DNA of 64,000 nt from Paenibacillus sp. yr247 (GTDB lineage Bacteria; Bacillota; Bacilli; Paenibacillales; NBRC-103111): the NCBI RefSeq assembly GCF_900103825.1, contig NZ_FNIF01000004.1:186001-250000 (forward strand), in the 5' to 3' direction. Both the position numbers and the translations under genes were made by a program. The notes beneath the pieces were generated by a model, which searched no databases, was not told the DNA's origin, and was given only the letters and a program-made list of their open reading frames with translations. Positions 42,560-52,707 of the stretch are shown here, piece by piece. Numbering within the stretch: the stretch's first letter is position 1; the number at the start of each line of letters is the position of its first letter.

Positions 42560-43561
42560 TTATTTTTTAAATTCTATCGTATAGAGTCGTCCTGTTTCTT
42601 CCCAAATTTCGCCTGGATCCAAGGAAACCAGACCCATTTGATCCGCTGGAAGATCTACATTTGGTGCATTCACCAGATTCATTTGCGGTTCCGGACAGAA
42701 GAAACCTTCCGAAGCGCCATTATTCCAGATCATCCATTGCTTGTAGGAAGTCCCTACATCATAAATCAGTTTGATACCTGCGCGTGAATCTGTCAACTCC
42801 ATATAATTACGACCATTTTGCGGCAAGGTCGTGTAATGGTTATCCATCGATTCAAAGAAAGGCGACAAACCGCCTACTTTCATCTTCTCTTCATCAGCGG
42901 ACAAAGGCTGAAACTCACCGGTTGGCAGCATTCTTTCATTCATTTTCCAGCGATTGCCGATCGTCATTTTGAACCCATAATCAGAAGCCTGACTGTTTGG
43001 TGCAAAAGGCGCATTGATCGTCGTGTGGTAAGCAAGCAAGCAAGGCATAGCCTCTTTGCCTTCATTATGTACCGATACATGCTGATGTAAACCAAACTCG
43101 TTCAATGTGTAAGTCAAGCGTATCGTGAACTCATGCGGTAAATAAGCATAAACCGAATGCCCTTCTCTTACGCGTAAAGCTAGTGATACACGACTTTCGG
43201 TTTCATCTGCACCGAATTTCTCAACAGCCCATGGAATATTGTGGACAAACCCGTGCAAATGATTTCCCGTTTTGGGTTCGTTGATTGGAAATTCGTAGAC
43301 TTTGCCTTTCCAAGGGAACTTTCCATCCTCATACCGATTAGGCGGAAATAAAACAGGTATACCATGGATGACTGGACGTGCTTTAAACGCTTCCATCTCT
43401 TCCAGTTGAGGCTCACGTAGAAATCGATATTCCTTTTCTGTATCTCTAAACGCAATCAGATTAGCGCCAATTTCCGGCAAAACGGCTGCTTCGTAACGGC
43501 CCGCTTGTAACCAAATGGCCTTCTCCCCATGGAAAGTCCCTTCGTACGCTCGTGTAGTCAT
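42560..43561 (-). CDS. Aldose 1-epimerase (GalM-like)
   Basis: A 333-residue beta-sandwich protein. Conserved elements are LPEIGANLIAFRD near the start, HGIPVLFPPNRY, the catalytic-region HLHGFVHNIPW with its His, and FFCPEPQMNLVNAPN near the end. It interconverts sugar anomers; beside araBA it probably handles arabinose or oligosaccharide release. GGGAGGAG precedes ATG. Two terminators separate it from araA, so it has its own transcript start. Confidence 0.88.
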   Translation of the reverse strand: MTTRAYEGTFHGEKAIWLQAGRYEAAVLPEIGANLIAFRDTEKEYRFLREPQLEEMEAFKARPVIHGIPVLFPPNRYEDGKFPWKGKVYEFPINEPKTGNHLHGFVHNIPWAVEKFGADETESRVSLALRVREGHSVYAYLPHEFTIRLTYTLNEFGLHQHVSVHNEGKEAMPCLLAYHTTINAPFAPNSQASDYGFKMTIGNRWKMNERMLPTGEFQPLSADEEKMKVGGLSPFFESMDNHYTTLPQNGRNYMELTDSRAGIKLIYDVGTSYKQWMIWNNGASEGFFCPEPQMNLVNAPNVDLPADQMGLVSLDPGEIWEETGRLYTIEFKK

Positions 43562-43691
43562 TTGCGTTCTCCTCCCACATCGCTGCCCATAAATTGGACA
43601 GGCTCATATAAATTACTTTAAAGCAAGTGAATCTAGGAAGTCAATGGATGAAAATAGCTCCAACATTGATAATGTGACTTTTACAACGAAC

Positions 43692-43759
43692 AAGAAAACC
43701 GCCACCCTCAAAAGGGTGAACGGTCTTCGGTTTTACAAAAGGAAACCATTTTGTTTCCT
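43692..43759 (-). terminator. Two tandem terminators after araA
   Basis: AGGAAAC/GTTTCCT (43740-43759) followed by TTTT on the minus strand, then a second larger hairpin with CACCCT/AGGGTG and AAAACCG/CGGTTTT arms (43692-43735). Confidence 0.78.
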
Positions 43760-43764
43760 CTAAA

Positions 43765-45252
43765 TTAGCTTTTCCACGCTGCTTCGCTCCAGCGAAGTTC
43801 ATTTCGGAACTGCAGAGGGGAAGTGTTCTTATTAATTATAACAACTTCCACACCTGCTAATTCCGCCCAGTCCACTAATTGCTCTGTACTTACATTATAG
43901 GAGAATACCGTGTGATGGGCTCCACCAGCATAGATCCAAGCTTCAGCCGAATCACGCAGCGACGGCTGCGGCTTCCATAGTACGCGTGCTACAGGCAATT
44001 TAGGCATGGCTTTAACCGGTTGAACAGCGTCCACTTCGTTAATAAGCAAGCGGAAACGGTTGCCCATATCGATCAGCGATGCATTCAATGCTGCGCCTGA
44101 AGAACCGTCAAATACGAGACGAGCAGGGTCAGCTTTACCGCCGATACCGAGCGGATGAACCTCGATTTTGGGACGAGTAGCTGCAATCGTTGGACAAATT
44201 TCTAACATATGCGCACCGAGCACGAGCTCTTGACCTGGCTCCATATGATACGTGTAATCCTCCATGAAGGACGTCCCTTTGTTATCAGCGACGATCTTCA
44301 TGACACGGGTCAACGCTGCTGTTTTCCAATCGCCTTCCCCACCGAAACCATAGCCTTGCCCCATCAAACGCTGAACAGCAAGTCCTGGCAGCTGTTTCAG
44401 CCCATGTAAATCCTCGAAAGTCGTCGTGAATGCACTGAAGCCGCCTTCTTGCAAGAATCCTTTCAGCCCAAGCTCAATACGCGCTTGCTCACGAATGGCA
44501 TCACGGACAGGACCCGCTGAGCGGCACTCTGGCGTAAAATCATAAGCTTCATTGTATTCTTCCATCAATTGATTAACTTCGGCTTCAGAGATGTCTCCTA
44601 TGCGCTGAACAAGGTCACCAACACCATAGCCATTGATGGACCAACCAAATTTTATTTGAGCTTCCACTTTATCGCCTTCTGTAACCGCCACTTGACGCAT
44701 GTTATCACCGAAACGAGCCACTTTCAGACTGCGTCCCTCTACGAAAGCAACAGCTGTACGCATCCACCCTGCAACGCGGCTAAGCACAGCTGGATCTTCC
44801 CAATAGCCGACGACAACTTTGCGGGAAATCCCCATGCGTGCACCAATGAAGCCATACTCGCGGTCGCCATGCGCCGCTTGATTCAGGTTCATGAAGTCCA
44901 TATCGATCGTTTCCCAAGGGATATCGCGATTGAATTGTGTATGCAAATGAAGCAGCGGTTTGCGATACTCTGCAAGACCAGCGATCCACATTTTCGCTGG
45001 AGAAAAAGTATGCATCCATGTAATAATTCCTGCACAAGTATCATCGGCATTAGCATCCAGACATAGTCTGCGGATGGCATCTGGTGTCGTCAGTACGGGT
45101 TTGTAAATAAGTTTACTCGGAATCAACGAATTGCGGCCAATCCCTTCCGTAATTTGCTTGGAATGTTCCTCAACTTGAAGCAATGTTTCAGATCCATAGA
45201 GGTGCTGGCTTCCGGTTACGAACCAAAATACTTTCTCTGAAAAAGGGTTCAT
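43765..45252 (-). CDS. araA: L-arabinose isomerase
   Basis: A 495-residue enzyme converting L-arabinose to L-ribulose (Mn-dependent, cytoplasmic). Family strings include [12 protein letters not shown] at the start, [44 protein letters not shown] and [11 protein letters not shown]; the metal-binding Glu/His residues lie in these. Length equals B. subtilis AraA (about 496). GAGGAGG precedes ATG; it follows araB by 42 bp in one operon. Confidence 0.97.
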   Translation of the reverse strand: MNPFSEKVFWFVTGSQHLYGSETLLQVEEHSKQITEGIGRNSLIPSKLIYKPVLTTPDAIRRLCLDANADDTCAGIITWMHTFSPAKMWIAGLAEYRKPLLHLHTQFNRDIPWETIDMDFMNLNQAAHGDREYGFIGARMGISRKVVVGYWEDPAVLSRVAGWMRTAVAFVEGRSLKVARFGDNMRQVAVTEGDKVEAQIKFGWSINGYGVGDLVQRIGDISEAEVNQLMEEYNEAYDFTPECRSAGPVRDAIREQARIELGLKGFLQEGGFSAFTTTFEDLHGLKQLPGLAVQRLMGQGYGFGGEGDWKTAALTRVMKIVADNKGTSFMEDYTYHMEPGQELVLGAHMLEICPTIAATRPKIEVHPLGIGGKADPARLVFDGSSGAALNASLIDMGNRFRLLINEVDAVQPVKAMPKLPVARVLWKPQPSLRDSAEAWIYAGGAHHTVFSYNVSTEQLVDWAELAGVEVVIINKNTSPLQFRNELRWSEAAWKS

Positions 45253-45294
45253 GGCAAATTGCCTCCTCGGTATTATGGAATGAAAGAGTCCGAA

Positions 45295-46974
45295 TTAATG
45301 GCGGGCTTCCTCGCGGATGGAACGAAGACGCTTCATCACATCGTTCTCTCCGCGTCCGAAATAATCATGCAGCTTGTTGTACTCCTGATAAAGCTTCTCA
45401 TAGACGGCAACATTCTCTGCGATTGGCTTGAAAGTTTCTTCACGTACACGTGCCATTTTTCGTGCAGCGTCAACGATATTGTCATAACCGCCTTTGGCAG
45501 CTCCAGCTGCTACAGCCCCGAACATCGCAGCTCCAAGTGCCGGTGTTTGTTTAGAATCGGCAATTTTAATCTCACGATTGGTCACGTCCGCATAGATTTG
45601 CATGAGTAGGCGATTTTTTTGCGGCAGCCCGCCGCATGCGAATAATTCTTGTACTTCAACACCATTATTGTGGAAAGCATCGACAATTTTACGGGTACCG
45701 AAAGCCGTTGCTTCAAGCAACGTCCGATAAATCTCCTCAGGCTTCGTCAAAAGAGAGTATCCGAGGATGAGACCATTTAGTTCTGTGTCCACGAGCACGG
45801 AGCGGTTTCCGTTCCACCAGTCCAAGGCGAGTAAGCCCGTTTCTCCTGGTTTGTAAGCGGATGCAAGTCGTTCCAACCATTCATGTACATTTATACCTTC
45901 TTGATCAGCGGCAGCTTGCACATAAGCAGGAACACCCTGTTCTACAAACCAAGCAAAAATATCACCAACCGCCGACTGTCCAGCTTCATAGCCCAAGTAC
46001 CCCGGAATGATGCCGTCCTCTACAACGCCGCACATCCCTTCAACTTCATGCTCTTCTGTACCCAGAAGCATATGACAAATGGAAGTTCCCATCGCCATCA
46101 TCAGCTTACCTGGAGTAACAACACCGACACCCGGTACTGCAGCGTGAGCATCAACGTTACCAACCGCAATAGCTGTACCTGCTTGTAGTCCCATTAATTT
46201 TGCCATGGATTCAGTTAGCTCACCAGCTTTGGTGCCGAGTGCCACTACATCACCGCGAAGCTTGGTTTCCGTTAAATCCTTTAGCCTAGGATCAAGGGCT
46301 TTAAAGAAATCTTTACTCGGATAGCCATCTTTCTTATGCCAAATTGATTTATAACCCGTCGTGCAGCTGTTACGTACAATTTCAGCTTGACCTGTCATTT
46401 GAGAAACAACCCAGTCTGTCGCTTCTAAAAAACGATCCGTTTGCTCGTAGATGTCAGGAGCTTCATTCAAGATTTGCCAAATCTTCGCAATCATCCACTC
46501 CGAAGATATCTTACCGCCATAACGAGGGAGGAAGGACTCTCCTCTGCTTTCCGCGATTTCGTTAATAAGGTTCGCCTCATCTTGAGCCGCATGATGCTTC
46601 CAAAGCTTCACCCAGCTATGAGGGTTATTCATCAGTGCTGGATTGAAACAAAGCGGCTGGCCCTGCTTATCAATCGGAAGCATTGTACACGCGGTGAAAT
46701 CAATACCAAGGCCGATAATATCGGCCGGATTCACTCCGGATGCTTGCACGACTGCGGGAACAGACCGGGTCAACACATCCAAATAATCTTGTGGATGCTG
46801 TAAAGCCCAATCATACTCAAGTTTAATCCCAGATACGGGCAGCTTCTCATCAATAACGTTGTGCGGGTAAGAGGTTACATGATCCGCTACCTCTGTACCG
46901 TCGTTCAAGTCGACCAATACAGCACGGCCAGATTCCGTTCCATAGTCAACACCAATCGCATATTTCTTAGACAT
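45295..46974 (-). CDS. araB: Ribulokinase
   Basis: A 559-residue FGGY-family kinase that phosphorylates L-ribulose with ATP. N-terminal [16 protein letters not shown] is the nucleotide-binding start; [10 protein letters not shown] and the C-terminal [20 protein letters not shown] are ribulokinase signatures. GAAGGAGG precedes ATG. First gene of the araB-araA operon behind an AraR operator. Confidence 0.96.
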   Translation of the reverse strand: MSKKYAIGVDYGTESGRAVLVDLNDGTEVADHVTSYPHNVIDEKLPVSGIKLEYDWALQHPQDYLDVLTRSVPAVVQASGVNPADIIGLGIDFTACTMLPIDKQGQPLCFNPALMNNPHSWVKLWKHHAAQDEANLINEIAESRGESFLPRYGGKISSEWMIAKIWQILNEAPDIYEQTDRFLEATDWVVSQMTGQAEIVRNSCTTGYKSIWHKKDGYPSKDFFKALDPRLKDLTETKLRGDVVALGTKAGELTESMAKLMGLQAGTAIAVGNVDAHAAVPGVGVVTPGKLMMAMGTSICHMLLGTEEHEVEGMCGVVEDGIIPGYLGYEAGQSAVGDIFAWFVEQGVPAYVQAAADQEGINVHEWLERLASAYKPGETGLLALDWWNGNRSVLVDTELNGLILGYSLLTKPEEIYRTLLEATAFGTRKIVDAFHNNGVEVQELFACGGLPQKNRLLMQIYADVTNREIKIADSKQTPALGAAMFGAVAAGAAKGGYDNIVDAARKMARVREETFKPIAENVAVYEKLYQEYNKLHDYFGRGENDVMKRLRSIREEARH

Positions 46975-47011
46975 GGGGAGCCTCCTTCAATTTTTAATGT
47001 CTCTACGATCC

Positions 47012-47040
47012 AGTATATCACTTGTACGTACAAGTTGAAT
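47012..47040 (-). promoter_or_regulatory. araB promoter with AraR operator
   Basis: The perfect 16-bp palindrome ACTTGTACGTACAAGT (47020-47035) matches the AraR box ATTTGTACGTACAAAT. On the minus strand TATACT follows it 2 bp downstream and TTCAAC precedes it, so the operator fills the -35/-10 spacer. Confidence 0.88.
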
Positions 47041-47060
47041 AGATGAAATTTTAAAGACAT

Positions 47061-48155
47061 TTAGATGTTGATCGTTGACTCCCTGATGATTAATTCAGGC
47101 TTGTAGATTTTCCCTGTTTCACTTCCACTTGCTCGCTTATTCTCTATTATATCTATTAAAAGTTCTGCCGCCTCAGAGCCCAATTCTGTTTTAGGATGCG
47201 AAAGTGTCGTCAGCTTTATTTCTGTTGCCGTCGCTAAAGATGAGTCATCAAAACCAACCAATGAGATATCCTGTGGTACTTGAAGACCTAATGTACGTAC
47301 AGCTTCGAGTAAATGAACAGCTAGCTCATCGTTATAGCACACAAAAGCCGTTGGCCGTTCATCAACCTGCGCCAACAGTTCAAGTGCGCTCTGGTAGGGC
47401 TTCTGCCTTTTCTCTTCCGTCGTATAATGAACGACCATTTCCGGCAACAACGGAACTTGGTAGCGGTGATGAGCACGAATAAACCCTTTCAGCCGGTTCA
47501 CACCTTGCAAATCATCCGTTTTGAAAAACCCGGCAATGCGTCGATGCCCAAGCTCAATCAAATGCTCCGCACCCTTGAATCCACCCTCTTCATCATCCAC
47601 GACCAAGGAGGGACAATTCATCTCGGGATACCGTTCATTGATCATTAAATAAGGAATTTGTTGATAGTCTAAGGAAAGGTAATAGCTTAAATTTGGATTG
47701 CCCTCCGCACTTTTCGTCGGTTCAATAATAAGGCCGCTCAGAGGCTGACTCATCATCATGTTGAGGCTCTCCTTCTCCTTTTCCTTATCATTATCCGTGG
47801 AAGACAAGAGCAGTCTGTATCCTCTCGCGCGAACGGCAGACTCCGCACCTCTCACGATATGCGGAAAAATATAATCGGAAATATATGTCGTCAGGATGCC
47901 GATTGTTTGCACATCACGGCTTTTTTGCGTTTGGGGTGTGGAAACGAATGTACCTTTTCCTTGCATTCGATACAACCAACCCTCTTGTTCTAGCTCGCCG
48001 AACGTCTGACGAACCGTTTGACGGCTCATTTGAAATTGCTCAGCAATTTCATTTTCCGACGGCATCTGATCATTCGGTTTCAGCTTCCCAGTATGAAGCC
48101 ACGTTAAGATTTCCTGTTTCAGCTGCAAGTATTTCGGCAATTGCTTTTCTTTCAT
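47061..48155 (-). CDS. araR: Arabinose repressor AraR
   Basis: A 364-residue regulator: GntR-type winged helix (residues 1-72; PSENEIAEQFQMSRQTVRQT) joined to a LacI/GalR-type sugar-binding domain (about 85-360). This hybrid layout and the flanking AraR boxes identify it as AraR, which represses araBA until L-arabinose binds. GAGGTG precedes ATG. A second, weaker box at 48203-48218 in its own upstream region implies autoregulation. Confidence 0.95.
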   Translation of the reverse strand: MKEKQLPKYLQLKQEILTWLHTGKLKPNDQMPSENEIAEQFQMSRQTVRQTFGELEQEGWLYRMQGKGTFVSTPQTQKSRDVQTIGILTTYISDYIFPHIVRGAESAVRARGYRLLLSSTDNDKEKEKESLNMMMSQPLSGLIIEPTKSAEGNPNLSYYLSLDYQQIPYLMINERYPEMNCPSLVVDDEEGGFKGAEHLIELGHRRIAGFFKTDDLQGVNRLKGFIRAHHRYQVPLLPEMVVHYTTEEKRQKPYQSALELLAQVDERPTAFVCYNDELAVHLLEAVRTLGLQVPQDISLVGFDDSSLATATEIKLTTLSHPKTELGSEAAELLIDIIENKRASGSETGKIYKPELIIRESTINI

Positions 48156-48185
48156 GTTTCACCTCAGGTGTTCGTTTCTGAACGT

Positions 48186-48218
48186 ATTATAACATTCAGT
48201 TAACTTGTATGTACATAT
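48186..48218 (-). promoter_or_regulatory. araR promoter and AraR box
   Basis: ACTTGTATGTACATAT (48203-48218) is a near match to the AraR box. An extended -10 element TGTTATAAT lies just downstream on the minus strand. Confidence 0.7.
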
Positions 48219-48278
48219 TCCAGGAAGATGGTTGATTGATAATTAAAGTGAATTTCTAAAAGGCGGGAGACTTTTGAA

Positions 48279-48452
48279 GGAATGTGAATCCGCTATTTGG
48301 GCGAAAACACTCGAATTCAAGATTAACAGGAACGTTGATCCACTATTTCGTAGTCACTTTCTCCTGATAGCCTTATTTCCTCCTTTAACTTACTCATGTT
48401 CCGCTAATTTAATTTCTAGCGCATATTTCACCTATTAGCGGATTGTTGTTCC
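48279..48452. repeat. Cluster of 22-bp intergenic repeats
   Basis: Two direct copies exactly 50 bp apart (GGAATGTGAATCCGCTATTT at 48279 and GGAACGTTGATCCACTATTT at 48329), a partial copy near 48398 and an inverted copy at 48431-48452. The core ATCCGCTATT also appears, inverted, at 55447-55467. The gap 48219-48484 has no gene. Confidence 0.55.
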
Positions 48453-48484
48453 TTTAATGCAGAAAGCCTCGAACAAATGAAGAA

Positions 48485-48512
48485 AAACCCGTGAGATCAC
48501 GATCACGGGTTT
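48485..48512 (-). terminator. Terminator of the methyltransferase gene
   Basis: 10-bp stem AAACCCGTGA/TCACGGGTTT; the stop codon of the gene lies inside its 5' arm. On the minus strand TTTTTCTTC follows. Confidence 0.85.
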
Positions 48513-49150
48513 AGTTGTTTTTTCTTAGCTATGATCGATTGGTAATTGAGCTGCATGTCTTCCATCTGGAGTACAGAAAAGTGTTCGATATCGAATACTT
48601 CCCTCACTTTATTCTGAATGTGCTCATCTTCGTAGAAAGAGAAAAACCGTTGTGGTCTATACGAGTCATTCTCCCATATCCCTTCGCTCTCGTACCCGCC
48701 ATAAAGGCCCATATACAAGAAGCCGTCTGGCTTAAGCACACGTTCTATGTTCTTTAGCACTTGCAGGAGGCTGCTTTTGGGCACATGAAGTAAAGCATTC
48801 ATCGTCCATACGGCGTCATACGACTCCGGCTCTAAGTCCAACGTGTAGAAATCCATGGCTAAGGCATCGAGTCCTTTTTCCCGACAAATGTTCACCATCT
48901 CTTCGGACAGATCGACACAAGACACTTGGCAGCCGTTTTTTTGCAAATAACTCGCTTGATGGCCAGGGCCGCTTCCAAGGTCTAAAATTCGCTTACCACC
49001 TCTATGATCAGCTGCGTGCAGCCTAGCAAGAAAGCGATCCATTTCTGTTACTTTCCAGGACTGAACGGCAATCCCATCCCGCAACCGGGCTTGTTGGTCA
49101 TAGCTCATCTTGATTGTTTGTTTCATTTGAGAATCCATTTGAGAACACAT
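48503..49150 (-). CDS. Class I SAM-dependent methyltransferase
   Basis: A 215-residue soluble methyltransferase. Motif I ILDLGSGPGHQASYLQ, acidic loop CVDLSEEMV, motif IV SYDAVWTMNALLHVPKSSL and motif V RVLKPDGFLYMGLYGG are all intact. AGAGGAGA precedes ATG. Substrate unknown; monocistronic. Confidence 0.9.
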   Translation of the reverse strand: MCSQMDSQMKQTIKMSYDQQARLRDGIAVQSWKVTEMDRFLARLHAADHRGGKRILDLGSGPGHQASYLQKNGCQVSCVDLSEEMVNICREKGLDALAMDFYTLDLEPESYDAVWTMNALLHVPKSSLLQVLKNIERVLKPDGFLYMGLYGGYESEGIWENDSYRPQRFFSFYEDEHIQNKVREVFDIEHFSVLQMEDMQLNYQSIIAKKKQLNP

Positions 49151-49209
49151 CAGAGCTTTCTCCTCTCGGATCGCTTGGGATGGAAGCTTGAACTATACGT
49201 TTAAACGTC

Positions 49210-49473
49210 TTACTTCACCAAGGTCTTCTGTGCAGCATCCACGAGCTTATCGAACCATTCATCATCTTCCAGCAGCTCTTCAACCGCTTCGATATCCTCT
49301 TCTTTACCAGATTCCTGCAAAAAGTGCAGCGCATAGCTCCAGTCGTCTTTACCACGCTTGCTTTGAAGGGTAATTTCGTACGGATGCTCGTGACCTTCTA
49401 CTCTGAACTCAACATGCCCGATATAGCCTTCTTCTTTACTGTGTTCCATGCTGGCTTTCAAAATTTCAATCAT
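49210..49473 (-). CDS. Small acidic protein of unknown function
   Basis: An 87-residue soluble acidic protein (VEFRVEGHEHPYEITLQSKR, WSYALHFLQESGKEEDIEAVEELLEDDEWF). Its ATG overlaps the stop codon of the upstream hydrolase gene and AAAGGA precedes it, implying translational coupling. Not recognised. Confidence 0.75.
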   Translation of the reverse strand: MIEILKASMEHSKEEGYIGHVEFRVEGHEHPYEITLQSKRGKDDWSYALHFLQESGKEEDIEAVEELLEDDEWFDKLVDAAQKTLVK

Positions 49474-50212
49474 GTTCATCATCCTTTTCTATTAATTGTA
49501 GCCATGTCCAAATCGTGTTTATCGTGGTTTCCAGGTTCGTTGCTTCCTGCCATATATAGGGATTGTGATCTCTAAAATAATCGGCATGTCCACCTATTAA
49601 GGGCAACGTTCGTCGATGAATAGGTGCATGCTTCATACTATTCCAGCGGTGTACACCCAAGCGGGTCTTCGTCCAGCCCCCCCAGGTACCGAGTCGCGGT
49701 ATAGGATCAATGGATTGATCCAACTGATTAGCTGCATTCAGATAAAGAACACAATGCTTCAGCGATGGGGGTATGGCGCATTTGGGCGATCCGATTTGGA
49801 TCACACCAAGGATGGATATACCTTCCTTTACAAGCAAATCAGCCGCCTGGACAGACGCCACGGCGCCTGCGCTGTGGCCGATTAGGAGCAGCTGCTGTTC
49901 TGGTGTGTGGTTCTCGGTGATCAGCTTGATCAAGCTTTTGCCACCGTAAAGGGACGGCTTTTGATGGGCGTTGTTCCAAAGATCACTGGTAATTTCACGC
50001 AGCTGCCTTTGGCGTTGTCTGGTCCAATCCCCGTAGGGATAATGGACGATAGTACGGACACGTGAACCTGCTTGTTCATAACGAGCCGACAGGGCCGCGG
50101 CGAAAGCATCCAGAAAATGGGGTGCCGTAGCAAAACCAGCTGATACATAAATGACAATTTCCTCCGGTTCGGAGTGGATGGTCATGGATTGCTCAGTTCC
50201 CTTCTCGTGCAA
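49466..50212 (-). CDS. Alpha/beta hydrolase (lipase-like)
   Basis: A 248-residue soluble protein with the nucleophile elbow LLLIGHSAGAVAS (about residue 110) and a late His (GGHADYF, about 215) that completes the triad. No signal peptide. It sits between hrpB and the small acidic protein gene, overlapping the latter. Substrate unknown. Confidence 0.82.
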   Translation of the reverse strand: MHEKGTEQSMTIHSEPEEIVIYVSAGFATAPHFLDAFAAALSARYEQAGSRVRTIVHYPYGDWTRQRQRQLREITSDLWNNAHQKPSLYGGKSLIKLITENHTPEQQLLLIGHSAGAVASVQAADLLVKEGISILGVIQIGSPKCAIPPSLKHCVLYLNAANQLDQSIDPIPRLGTWGGWTKTRLGVHRWNSMKHAPIHRRTLPLIGGHADYFRDHNPYIWQEATNLETTINTIWTWLQLIEKDDEHD

Positions 50213-50218
50213 ATTAGG

Positions 50219-52702
50219 CTAGGAGCGCGGTTTGGCTCGATTTGTCGGTATCGCAGCCATCGGATCGTCAGGCCAGTAATGCTTGGGGTATCTGCCTTTG
50301 AGATCTTTTTTGACTTCGAAGTAAGCATCCCGCCAAAAGCTTGACAAATCCTTCGTCACCTGAACCGGTCGCTGTGCAGGCGATAATAAATGTAAGGTCA
50401 CGGGAACTCTTCCCTTGGCGATTCGAGGGGTATCGGCAAGACCGAACATTTCTTGTAAACGAACAGACAAAGTTGGTGATTCGCTGACGCTATAATCAAC
50501 GGGAATACGTGACCCGCTGGGCACCTGAATGTGCGTAGGGGCCCATTCTTCTAACCATCGGCGCTGCTCCCATGTTAGCATTTCTTCTAATATGCTTGTC
50601 AAGTTGAGACGCTCAAGAGCTCCCTTGCTCTTCAAGCCGTACAGATAAGGCCCTAACCAATCTTCTAATGTAGCAAGTAAAGTCGAATCACGCATATCGG
50701 GCCATTCGCCTTCAAGTCGATGTAAAAATGTAACACGCTGTTGAAGCTGCCGCGCACTGCGGGTCCAAGGCAGCAGTTCCAGAGATTCCGCTTGGATTCC
50801 GAAGATCAAAGCTTGTAAGAGAAGGTCCGGGTTCGGATCCTGCAAAGGGTTATCTTTGAGTATGATAGCACCTAGTCGTAGGCGCTGTCTCGCTTTGACA
50901 GAGCCAGTCGCCTGATCCCAAAGCACTTCTTGCTCCTTCAGTAAACGGTCCGCAAAGAGTTCAAGCAGCTCTTCTTCCTGAACTGGAGCTGCCACGTAAA
51001 TGCGGCTTTCCGCTCCAGTGTCGTCCAACTCGGCGGCAACGAGATAACGCTCGCCAGATAACGTCTGCAGCTCAGGCAGCACCGCGCCGCGTCCGCTGCT
51101 GAGCAGGAACCTCCCCGTCGATCGCCGCTGTGCGACGCGATCGGGATAGGCAAAGGCGAGCAGCAGTCCGCTCGCCGAAGCCCTTTGAGCGCTCGGACGG
51201 ATGCCGAGCGACTGCATGAGCGCTTTGGCTTCCGCCGCGATGCGGCGGCATAAGCCAAAGTCAACGTCTGCGCGCTGCTCGCCCTGCGCAGCGCGCCAGA
51301 GCACTTCGATGCGGGTGCGCACATCCGCATCTCTTCCTTCAGCGGCGCGCATGAAATCGCGCTCGCTCAGCATCACCGCGAGCTCGCACGCCAGGGCGCC
51401 GAGCTCAAGCGGGATGGCTTGCAGCACCATGTGCGCAAGCCGGGGGTGCAGGGGGAGCGGCGCGAGGCGCTTGCCATGCGCCGTTAGGCCCCCGCTCTCG
51501 TGCAGCGCACCCAGCTGCACGAGCAGTTCCTGCGCCTGCTGATACGCAGCAGCAGGCGGTGGGTCTAGCCAGACCAGCGCAGCAGGGTCTGGCACGCCCC
51601 AGGCGGCCAGCTCCAACGCGAGCGGCGCCAGATCCGCTTCGCGGATCTCCGGCGTGCTGCTCGGCGGGAGCTGCCGCTGCTCGGTCTCGGTCCACAGGCG
51701 GTAACACACGCCTGGACCGAGACGGCCGGCACGGCCTCTGCGCTGATTCGCAGAGGCTGCAGACACTGGAACCGTCGTGAGACGGGTCATGCCGGTGCGT
51801 GGTGAGAAGCGCGGGACTCGCATGAGCCCGCTGTCAATAACAACCGTAACGCCTTCGACGGTCAAGCTTGTCTCGGCAATCGAAGTCGCGAGCACGACCT
51901 TCCGGTGCCCGGGTGAACTTGCCGCCAGAGCTTGATCCTGCGCTTCTTGCGAGAGATTGCCATACAAAGGTGCGATTTCTACCTCTTTCCCTAATTTAAG
52001 GGCAGCAAGGCTGGCAGCGACACGATGAATTTCAGCTGCACCCGGAAGAAAGACAAGTAAGCTGCCTTCATCCACTTGTAAGGCGTGCTGAATACTTTTT
52101 ACAACTGTTGCTTCTATTCCCGTTATTTTTTTGTTCAGATAATGAGTCTCAACGGGATAAGCACGCCCTTCACTTTGAATAATCGGAGCATCATCCAGCA
52201 TAGCCGATACAGGTTTGGCCTCCATTGTCGCCGACATAATGAGAATACGCAGATCCTCACGCAGCAGGGTTTGTGTTTGTCGGCTAAACGCCAACCCAAT
52301 ATCAGCATGTAAGCTGCGTTCATGGAACTCATCAAAAATAACAGCCCCCACCCCGTCTAGGCCAGGATCTGCTTGGAGCATCCGCGTAAGAACACCTTCC
52401 GTTATGACTTCGATACGTGTGTTTGGTCCAACGCGCGTGTCATTTTTCACCCGATAACCAATCGTCTGCCCGACTTCTTCGCCGCGAAGCTTCGACATGT
52501 AGCGTGCAGCAGCGCGAGCCGCCAGTCTTCTTGGCTCTAGCATGAGGATCTTTTGGTCTTGAAGCCAAGGTTCTTGCAGGATAGCAAGTGGAACTTGCGT
52601 CGTTTTACCTGCACCGGGCTGAGCGACCAATACCGCGCATGAATGTGTTTGCAGCGCTTCTTTCAATTGAGGAAGTACGGATTCAATCGGTAACAAATTC
52701 AT
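50219..52702 (-). CDS. hrpB: ATP-dependent RNA helicase HrpB
   Basis: An 827-residue DEAH-type helicase. Walker A is VAQPGAGKTTQVP, motif II is DEFH in VIFDEFHERS, motif III SATME, and motif VI QRRGRAGRLGPG. The HrpB C-terminal domain is complete (LHLLSPAQRPVQVTKDL and FWRDAYFEVKKDLKGRYPKHYWPDDP). ATG at 52702 follows CGGAGTG; the longer frame upstream overlaps the YdeI gene. The central third (about 51080-51760) is strikingly GC-rich and Ala-rich compared with the ends. Cellular role in Firmicutes is unclear. Confidence 0.94.
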   Translation of the reverse strand: MNLLPIESVLPQLKEALQTHSCAVLVAQPGAGKTTQVPLAILQEPWLQDQKILMLEPRRLAARAAARYMSKLRGEEVGQTIGYRVKNDTRVGPNTRIEVITEGVLTRMLQADPGLDGVGAVIFDEFHERSLHADIGLAFSRQTQTLLREDLRILIMSATMEAKPVSAMLDDAPIIQSEGRAYPVETHYLNKKITGIEATVVKSIQHALQVDEGSLLVFLPGAAEIHRVAASLAALKLGKEVEIAPLYGNLSQEAQDQALAASSPGHRKVVLATSIAETSLTVEGVTVVIDSGLMRVPRFSPRTGMTRLTTVPVSAASANQRRGRAGRLGPGVCYRLWTETEQRQLPPSSTPEIREADLAPLALELAAWGVPDPAALVWLDPPPAAAYQQAQELLVQLGALHESGGLTAHGKRLAPLPLHPRLAHMVLQAIPLELGALACELAVMLSERDFMRAAEGRDADVRTRIEVLWRAAQGEQRADVDFGLCRRIAAEAKALMQSLGIRPSAQRASASGLLLAFAYPDRVAQRRSTGRFLLSSGRGAVLPELQTLSGERYLVAAELDDTGAESRIYVAAPVQEEELLELFADRLLKEQEVLWDQATGSVKARQRLRLGAIILKDNPLQDPNPDLLLQALIFGIQAESLELLPWTRSARQLQQRVTFLHRLEGEWPDMRDSTLLATLEDWLGPYLYGLKSKGALERLNLTSILEEMLTWEQRRWLEEWAPTHIQVPSGSRIPVDYSVSESPTLSVRLQEMFGLADTPRIAKGRVPVTLHLLSPAQRPVQVTKDLSSFWRDAYFEVKKDLKGRYPKHYWPDDPMAAIPTNRAKPRS

Positions 52703-52707
52703 TAATT

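Noticed and set aside
51201..51780. Long Ala/Arg-rich frames inside hrpB
   Set aside because: They arise from the GC-rich composition of hrpB and lack ribosome sites.
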